A DNA stretch of 64,000 nt from assembly GCA_028583415.1 (NCBI GenBank), contig CM053267.1, positions 2,294,001 through 2,358,000 on the forward strand, given 5' to 3'. Positions 56,723 to 64,000 of the stretch are shown here, one piece after another. Every line of letters begins with the position of its first letter. The first letter of the stretch is position 1. This DNA is from Protea cynaroides (lineage: Eukaryota > Streptophyta > Magnoliopsida > Proteales > Proteaceae). The notes under the pieces were generated by a model that worked only from the letters and a program-made list of their open reading frames with translations, made no database searches and was not told where the DNA came from. A program made the position numbers and the translations under genes.

Positions 56723-59017
56723 TGTAAGACCCATGTCAATCTAACCCGGTCTTACCACCTTGAACCAGGTTTACCCATTATGGTCGAGTCAAATGGACCA
56801 AGGGCGTGAAGGAGATCGAGATCCCAGGTATCAAATCGAGCCAAAAACACTTAAAATAGGGGAAGGGTCGCATACCCAGCTAAGCAGGGTCGGACCTCCC
56901 AAAATAGAAAGTCAGACCCTCAGTTTTGAAGGGAGGGTTGGACAGCTTAAGACCCTAGGGTCGACGGGATCATCGACCCTCCCATCGACCCTCGGATTCT
57001 ACCGAATATAGAAATTAGGAAATTTCCTAATTTTCGATTGGGATTCTTTCCTAATCTCAGAGGGACTTATTTAGGATGTTCCTACTCTATTTAAAGGACG
57101 TCCCTAAGCCACTTTCACTCCTTTCACAACCCTAATCGAATTGAGAGAAAGAGAGGAGAAGGAAAGAGGAAAAAGAAAGGGAAGGAAGAGAAATTAAGCC
57201 AAAAGAGAAGAGTTGCAGGGAAAAGTTATCTTCTCAGGTATGGATATTAATTCCATGAATTTCTACAGACCTTAGGTTAGTAATTGTTGAGAGTGTGATC
57301 TCGGAGAAACCCAAACCATCAATCCATGGTTAGGTTTTCATGGAAAACCCTAGGAGAATGCATGAAAGCTATCTAGGTGGATGATTCATGGTTTCAGACC
57401 ATGGACTGAATGTTGAATGGAATGTAGAAGCAAGCCATAGGACCCCAAACACGAAGAATGGACTAAAAAGTGGAAATTGGACCAAAGTGCATAGAGGGTC
57501 GCACCGAGGGTCGATGACCATCCGACCCTAGGTATTCTTGACCATCGACCCTCAGCATTCGGGAAGTCCAGAAAGAGGGGAGGGTCGATAGACCCAACGA
57601 CCCTAGCATCGACCCTCAGTTGACAGAATAGTTTTTAAATTGAGAATTAATTCTAATTAAATTCTATCGACTTTGTTAGGTCTTTTAGCAATATAATAAC
57701 ATTATAAAGGTGATTCTAAATCTTGAAAAAGTATCTTATAGCAAGCTAAGGTGAGGAACCTTAACCCCAAACTAAATTGGTTAATAATAAACTGTTATCA
57801 ATTTCTTGAGTCCTATGCTATGCTTGATTCTATGCGAATATGTTTGTAATGTGCATACAGCATGCCATCCAATATTTCTATTACTTGTTTATGCATATTT
57901 ACTTTATTATTTATAACATGATGATGATGATGATGATAGGAATAGGCATGTCCTTGTATGTGTGTGGTTGATGTGCTTGATGCGAGCGAGTATCAGGGGA
58001 GGAGTGATGAGAACATCAATAAACGTTAACCTTTGGCGGGTCTCAGCACTTTAGCTCTATCTCTAACTCAAGTCTTGTGCATTAGCATCGTCGTATCGCC
58101 ATTACTTTAGTAGAACTATTATGTCATAGAGTATCAGGGGAGGTGGTCTCGGTCCTTGTAGTCTCTGACTCTACCGGGGGGCCTTAGCTCTATCTCTATG
58201 AACATTCTGAGGGATGCTGGGGTGAGGCCTTGGATACACTTTTGGCATTAGGATTGGTTAGTTGCGAGCCCAGTTTGCAGCCCTTGCCAATAGGGGCTTA
58301 CGTGTTGGTATGGCACTATATAGCAATAAACGTAACCTTTGTTATATAATGTTCATGATTGGGTGCATGTGAGTTGACGATAAACGTGACTTTCGAGTAA
58401 CGTCACACACTCATGTATAGAGGCGGAGTCAATAAATGCGACCTTTGGCTACCTAAACCTTTCTATTGCATACTGCAAACTTATATACCAGACCAAAGTT
58501 ATAAATTGATTTTTTTGCATGCATATGTATTGTTGCATTGTTTAGGCTACTCACTGAGCCGTGACGTGTGCTCACCCCTCGACGTCGAATATTTTTAGTT
58601 GATGATGCAGGTTATACGGTTGAAGATTATATAAATGCTTCTGCGTACGGGACGGTAGCGGCGATTGAAGCTGGAGCAGAAGAGGATACATACGACTCCT
58701 CTTGCGAGTGAAACTCGTGTGTATTTGATTAGATGTTTTATAGGTTTCTTTATTTGGATTTATTAAAAACTTGTATTGATATTTACTTATGTCTCGGTTG
58801 ATACAGAATAATTTGCTATTAAATTATTAATATCATCTTAGTTTCTCAGTTCATCTTATTATAAGACTTCCGCTATTGTGTATTTACTCTGATTATGATT
58901 GTGGATGTGCGTGAGTTTGGATAATGTGGGGATAGCCTATTTGAGATCCTGGTTGAACCGTTGGTTTGTTAGCAGTTCATCACATCATTCTGAATAGTGC
59001 AGAATTGGGGTGTGACA
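56723..59017 (+). mobile_element. P6 5' LTR
   Basis: 2295 bp, TGTAAGACCCATG to GTGTGACA. TATA region CTATTTAAAGG as in P2. Four AAACGTxACCTTTG boxes near 58017, 58324, 58380 and 58430. The micro-ORF is damaged. Confidence 0.95.
58631..58732 (+). pseudogene. LTR micro-ORF, P6 copy, dead
   Basis: Same 33-codon frame, no indel, but codon 1 is ATA and the middle cysteine codon is TGA (58709-58711). The final codons V-F-D and TAG remain. Confidence 0.5.
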
Positions 59018-59020
59018 ACT

Positions 59021-59032
59021 TGGTATCAGAGC
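59021..59032 (+). other. P6 primer-binding site
   Basis: TGGTATCAGAGC three bases after the LTR end. Confidence 0.95.
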
Positions 59033-59299
59033 ATCTCAGGCCTTGCCCGCTGAACTAACATACATTCGAGACAATTGTGAACTGAGATAGGATAAAAGTA
59101 GAACAGTAATATTAACACATTATAAGCACAAGTGATGTTTGAGACCAAATTTAAAAAGAGAATAATACATCTATTAAAGGGGAAATAAGTTACATACAAT
59201 TAGAGAGAGAGAAAAAAAGATGTATATACATAATGAAAGCAGAGTACAGTCCACAACCCGGACAGTTACTCTGTAGTACAAGGAAAAATAAAAGTACAC

Positions 59300-60625
59300 T
59301 CAGGAAGCTGGAGGCGAAGGAGGAGGCGATGCCTCACGGTCTCTGTTGTAGTCCTCAGCATCGACTCTAGTCAACCAGGCTATCTGAGTCTGGGTCGTCG
59401 GTAGACTAGCTGCGAGACCGGCTATCCTCTGATCAGTCGCATGCTGCACCTCTAGGAGCTCTCCCATCCGCGCGTCTGATGCGTGCTGAGCAGCCAACAG
59501 CTCATCCATCCTCATATCAGATCTGCGCTGAGCATCCCTGATCTCCTGCAGCATCTCCATCATGGCTGAAGGTGGAAGTGAAGGATCAGTCGAATGGGAA
59601 GGACCAGCCTCAGGTGCAGGAGCCGCCGCAGAAGAAGTACCAACTCCAGCTGCATGTGTAGGTGAAGGTGGTGGTATCGAGTCGACGTCCATATACATAC
59701 GATCGTCATCGTCGACCGGATCCCCATGAGCTCTAGCAGCAGCAGCAGCAACCTCAGCATCAGCCATCTCAACCCGAGTGTGAGGGCGCACCATCGCGTT
59801 CCTCTCCTCATCACTAACCTCAGCATCTCGCAGCCCCATCTTGCAGATAGCCTCCCAATCTAGAGGCGACGAGAAGGTCTTCTCCTGGATCTTCTCATCT
59901 ACCAAATCCACCCACAGACGGGTCAGTAGCACTGTAATCATGCGTCCATAGGGTAGATTACCCCTATGACCGGACAATGTAGCACTAATCATGGTCCGCA
60001 TGATGATGTATGGAAGGAAGACGGGCTGTCGAGTGCATATACTGTATATCAGGAACTGTGTCAGCTGAGACACCCTCTCATAGTGCCCACTCTGCGGGAT
60101 CAGATTATGCTGGATAATCTTATAGAAGACCCATGGAGCTAGACGCAAGTAACAGGCTCTCATCTGCCAGCGATCAGGGCGTAACAGCTGGTTGTCGATC
60201 TCTGCCCTCATCTCCAACTCAACAAACTGTGGCTCTCCCGGCGCACAATACACCATGGGGCCATCATAGGGAATGCCCAACAGATGGACAGCTGCCGATA
60301 ATCAAAGGAAATATGCACCCCCTTGACGTAACTGGTGATGCGCAACTCCTGACCATGCTCAACGTCATTGTAATTCCCCACCACCTGCAGATTACAATAG
60401 AACTGGCACACCAAATCTGGACATGTGCACGCGTCGTATGTGATGACAGGGGTGTCACCCCATATCACCAAATGCTCCATCTACATTAAACAAGGCTAGC
60501 TCAGCCAAGTTCACCATGCGACCCCCTTCCACTTTCTTACGGGCATAGTCAGCATACTGTGCCTCAGCTTCTTTCAAACGGAAGCGAAGTGGATCACGCA
60601 CTCTGGGTACCTTGGTAAGAGCCAT
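59300..60625 (-). pseudogene. Antisense gene of P6, two compensating frameshifts
   Basis: Homologue of the P2 antisense gene, starting M-A-L-T-K-V-P-R-V-R-D. A 1-bp insertion near 60450 and a 1-bp deletion near 60285 put about 55 codons out of frame; before and after them the frame is open to the end, including the heptad-like tail (D-M-R-M-D-E-L-L-A-A-Q ... T-Q-I-A-W-L) that P2 lost through stops. Together the copies show a protein of roughly 440 residues. Splice signals upstream are as in P2. Confidence 0.75.
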
Positions 60626-60630
60626 AGTAT

Positions 60631-61074
60631 CTGCATAATAAGAAAGAGAAAGGAAACAAGGAGTTAATAGGATAAAAATCCGAAATTTGATGTAATAACG
60701 ACGTAAGTTGACCATAAAGCCCCATTTCTCACCATTCAAGTGGGCATGAGAACTTACGTAGGTTAAAACATATCCTACAACCCACATACAGTAGGAAATT
60801 TTAACTGACGAAGCTCAATTTGAAGAAATTCAAGAAAAATAAAAAATTCCGACCAATTAGGGCAAAAAAGAGAAAATTTTAAGTTTCTCGATAACCAACT
60901 GATGAAACTCAAAAAATTTTGAGGGCTTTCGTTCCTCGAGACACCAATAACCAAAGCCCCCAATAAAAATTGAATTTTTATGGTTGAAAAAAGTTTAAAT
61001 TGGAAAATATAAGTTAAACGTGCGAAAACCTAGAAATGGAAACCTAAAAACAGGTAAAAAATGGGAATACATAC
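60631..61074 (-). other. Putative 5' UTR intron of the P6 antisense gene
   Basis: Donor CCCTACAG|GTATGT, acceptor CTTTCTTATTATGCAG|ATACT five bases before the ATG; 444 bp against 440 in P2. The pyrimidine tract differs in detail from P2 but is present. Confidence 0.5.
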
Positions 61075-61229
61075 CTGTAGGGATGAAGTGGACGTTGAAA
61101 CCCGGAGTCAAACCGATCAAAAATGGTAGAGTAGCACTGTAGCAACTCAGAGAGGAGAGACGAGTCAAAACGGAGGAGGAATAGTGAGAAATGACCCAGA
61201 ATCGGATCTTAAAAATCTGATTTTTGGTC

Positions 61230-61442
61230 CGAGGGTCGGACAATTCGACTAGCACAATCGACCCTCATATCGACCCTCCCATCGACCCTCTGTTCTCGAG
61301 AATCTGACAGAAAATCAAGGGTCGGAACTGAGGGTCGGATACCCATCGACCCTCGAATCGACCCTCAGCTCTCGGGAAGAACAGGTCATTCCCAGGGTCG
61401 GAAACTAAGGGTCGGACACACCAGCGACCCTCACCATCGACC
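61230..61442. repeat. GGGTCG motif cluster upstream of P6 gag
   Basis: About twelve GGGTCG/CGACCC copies, same position as cluster 3 of P2. Confidence 0.85.
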
Positions 61443-61582
61443 CTGCATAGAAAAGACAGCATTTTTTTTATAAAATGAGCTAGAATTAGAATTGATTATT
61501 GGTTAGCGTACCTACATGAAATATAAATGACTTCCCACCTATTTTGATGATTTTCAGGCACCACCAATCACCAAAAAGAATT

Positions 61583-62823
61583 ATGTCTAGACGTAGAGTG
61601 ACCCGACAGACCCGAAACGTAGTCCCACCACCACCACCAGTGGAGGAGACTAGTCAAGAGAATAACTATGCACCGGGAAATCCAAAACCGGTAAACCCTA
61701 AAAATTTGCACCTCCACCACTAGAGCTAGCAACAGTGGTGATGAATCTGGCACAGCAGCTGCAGTAGATGCAACACGCACAGGCTCAGATGCAGGTTGCC
61801 ATGGGAATTATGTTTCAAGCCACTCAGGCCGCACCCATGCACACTGGACAAGCCAGTGCAGCCCCGGTGGGTAACACCCAGCTCATCAGACACCTCAACA
61901 ACCGGCTGCACAGATTCCAGTGCAAGTACCGGAAGCAACTCAAGGGAATTACCACTATCCACCCTATATGTTTGGGGAAAACCCCCAAAACTAGTTGGAC
62001 CACTCCCGACTAGTGGAGAGATTTTTGAAGATGAAACCCAGAGAATTCAACGGCAAGCCGTCTGATCCATTGTGGCCAGCCCACTGGATAGACGAGATGG
62101 AGAGAAATTTCCTCATGATGACTATCACAGAGGAAGAGAAAGTACTATGCGCCACCTTCATGCTCAAGGGCGACGCACACCATTGGTGGAAATCCATGAA
62201 GACATATTTACTGACCAAGCACGCCCTACAGACCTGGGCTATATATATAGAAGCATTCTTCGAGAAATATTTTCTACGAAGCTTCAGAGATTCGATGGAG
62301 AAGGAGTTCCTGAGCTTGTACCAGGGACAGATGACTGTAGACTCATATCAACAGCGCTACGAAGAGCTGTTTTTCTTTGCACCGGCTAGCATGCAAGAAG
62401 AAGATACCAAAACCCGTAGGTTCGTCGCGGGACTAAGAGGAAGCATCAGAGAAAATGTTCTGGGCTTAGAGAAGAAAATTTACAACGAAGCTGTCTAGAT
62501 TGCTCGAGTGATTGAATCGATCCAGAAGGAGAGTTACCTTACTCAGAACAGAGGCATTAAGAGACCAGCCGAAAACTCCTACAACGGAGGCAATAACAGG
62601 ACGTATAAGCCCTTCCGTCCTTAGAACTTTACTACTGCACCCAAGACCACTTCAGCAGTGCAACCTCAGTCAAAGCCAAATTCTAAAGTCCTGAAGTGTT
62701 TTAACTGCAACCAACCCGGGCATATGGCAAGGGAGTGCCCAAAGCCCAAGAAGCAGTTACATCAAGGACGGGTATATGCCGTTACGTCCGAGGATGCGGC
62801 CGCATCACCCGATGTGGTCACAG
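61583..62823 (+). pseudogene. P6 gag, broken
   Basis: ATG after acceptor GATGATTTTCAG|GC; Arg-rich start, Pro run, Q-rich region, gag core (FNGKPSDPLWPAHWIDEME, FMLKGDAHHWWKS, YQQRYEELFFFAP) and CCHC knuckle near 62697-62740. Lesions: 1-bp deletion near 61710, CAG-to-TAG at 61765, 62496 and 62623, frameshift near 61980. P2 has CAG at all three of these stop positions. Confidence 0.9.
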
Positions 62824-62893
62824 GTATGACTGAAACTTTTAAAGTTGTGATTACATTGAATGAGCATGTAGACTAAGTAAAGATAAATCACAG
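62824..62893 (+). other. 70-nt intron-like segment between P6 gag and protease
   Basis: Donor GTCACAG|GTATGA, acceptor AAATCACAG|GTATTG. One T fewer and one G more than in P2, so the length is again exactly 70. Retention stops gag after E-H-V-D; removal gives D-V-V-T-G-I-V-P-I-N ... D-S-G-A-T-H-S-F in frame. Confidence 0.55.
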
Positions 62894-64000
62894 GTATTGT
62901 ACCTATAAATGGCGTACCCGCCAGAGTACTCTTCGATTCTGGAGCTACTCATTCATTTATATCTGTGTCATTTGGAAAGAAGACAAAATTACCCATCAAA
63001 ACATTAGACTACAAATTTCTTGTACGGTCACCGATGGGGTTAGAAGTGGAACTAGAGAAGGGTTATGGACCATGTCCAGTTCTCATTGGAGAGCAGACCT
63101 TAGATGCAACCTTGATACAACTTGAGATGACAGACTTTGATGTCATCTTGGGAATGGACTGGTTAGCTCGGCATTCTGCAAATTTGTTATGCGCCGAAAA
63201 AAAGCTAACATTCAAAGACAAAGAAGGGGCAGAATTCAGTTTCTCGGGAACCAAACTTCCCCAGAGACGCAAGCTCATACTTTCAGCATTAAAGGCTAAG
63301 AAGTGCCTTGACAAGGGATCAGTCGGGTATCTAGTATCAGTGGTCGACCTAACCAAGGAAGCGCCACAAATGGAAGATATTGATGTCGTGCGGGACTATC
63401 CTGACGTATTTCCAGAGGAACTACCTGTATTACCACCCGACCGAGCCACAGAGTTTGTGATAGACCTTGTACCTGGAGCCGCACCCGTATCAAAAGCACC
63501 TTATAGGATGGCTCCTATGGAACTGAAGGAACTAAAAGTGAAACTACAAGAATTGCTGGACAAGGGTTATATTCGACCCAGTATATCTCCATGGGGTGCA
63601 CCGGTGTTGTTCGTAAAGAAGAAGGATGGTAGCGTTCGATTATGTATCGACTATCGGGAGTTGAATAAACTGACAATCAAGAATCAATATCCACTACCTC
63701 GGATTGATGACTTGTTCGATCAGTTACAAGGAGCAAGAGTATTTTCTAAGATCGATCTTCGATCAGGCTATCATCAGCTGAAGATTAAAGAAGGTGATAT
63801 TCCAAAGACAGCATTCAGGACCAGATACGGACATTATGAATTTTTGGTTATGTCTTTCGGATTAACTAATGCACCGGCAACGTTCATGGAACTTATGAAC
63901 CGAGTTTTCCACGATATGTTGGATACGTCGGTTATAGTATTTTTTGATGACATATTGGTATATTCCAAGGAGAAGGAAACCCATATCAAGAACCTAAACG
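62894..64000 (+). CDS. P6 pol, protease and RT, open to window end
   Basis: About 368 codons without a stop. Protease: V-L-F-D-S-G-A-T-H-S-F-I-S, then DFDVILGMDWLARHSANLLC. RT: KKKDGSVRLCIDYRELNKL, FSKIDLRSGYHQ with the motif A Asp present (unlike P2), VMSFGLTNAPATF and VFFDDILVYS. The window cuts the frame in the palm/thumb. This is the best preserved pol start in the window. Product would be a Gag-Pol part acting in the virus-like particle. Confidence 0.93.

Larger units (their letters stand above)
56723..64000 (+). mobile_element. P6, chromovirus of P2 type, right end outside window
   Basis: Flank ATACC (56718-56722) should recur beyond the window. Order as in P2: LTR, primer site, antisense gene, gag, 70-nt intron-like segment, pol. 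The window ends in RT. Inserted in the gag of P4. Confidence 0.95.

Overview
The window is plant nuclear heterochromatin made almost entirely of transposable elements. No host protein-coding gene, tRNA, rRNA or CRISPR array could be supported. The plant origin rests on three things: Ty3/gypsy chromoviruses with an initiator-Met-tRNA type primer site (TGGTATCAGAGC) and a C-terminal chromodomain, a Tat-type gag, and a PIF/Harbinger element with TTA target duplications. The species cannot be told from the sequence.

Layout. 1-2193 is old sequence with the remnant of a LINE, split by a roughly 1 kb PIF/Harbinger-like element (911-1960) that carries an ACC-rich minisatellite. From 2194 the window is one nested cluster of LTR elements. 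I name them S (solo LTR), M (minus strand) and P (plus strand). A Tat-like element starts at 2194. S1 (3234-5585) and M1 (from 7142) sit inside it. M2 (from 8555) is inside the LTR of M1, and M3 (from 15995) is inside the gag of M2. M3 is hit by P1 (16482-24687), P2 (29166-41133) and P3 (from 41647). P4 (from 43607) is inside the LTR of P3, and P4 holds P5 (44458-53218) and P6 (from 56723). That makes seven levels of LTR elements. Perfect 5-bp target duplications confirm P1 (CATGC), P2 (ATATG) and P5 (GTCGC). The right halves of Tat, M1, M2, M3, P3, P4 and P6 lie beyond the window.

The M, P and S elements belong to one broad family of Tekay-like chromoviruses whose 2.2-3.1 kb LTRs start TGTAAGACCC and end GTGTGACA. 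P2 and P6 are the coding type. They have gag, protease, RT, RNase H, integrase and chromodomain on the plus strand, plus an unusual antisense gene between primer site and gag. P1, P4 and P5 share a different leader and decayed or deleted coding regions, so they look non-autonomous.

Most interesting: (1) a 33-codon micro-ORF inside the LTRs, right after a splice-acceptor-like site. Its length and its end (CECxxC motif, then stop) are kept across very diverged LTRs. (2) The antisense gene of P2 and P6 has conserved splice signals of its own. (3) A 70-nt intron-like segment between gag and protease; its removal gives a perfect in-frame Gag-Pro fusion, and without removal translation stops. (4) Two sets of short LTR motifs that seem to have changed together at all their sites between subfamilies. 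All four are read by eye from the sequence; none is confirmed by expression or database search.
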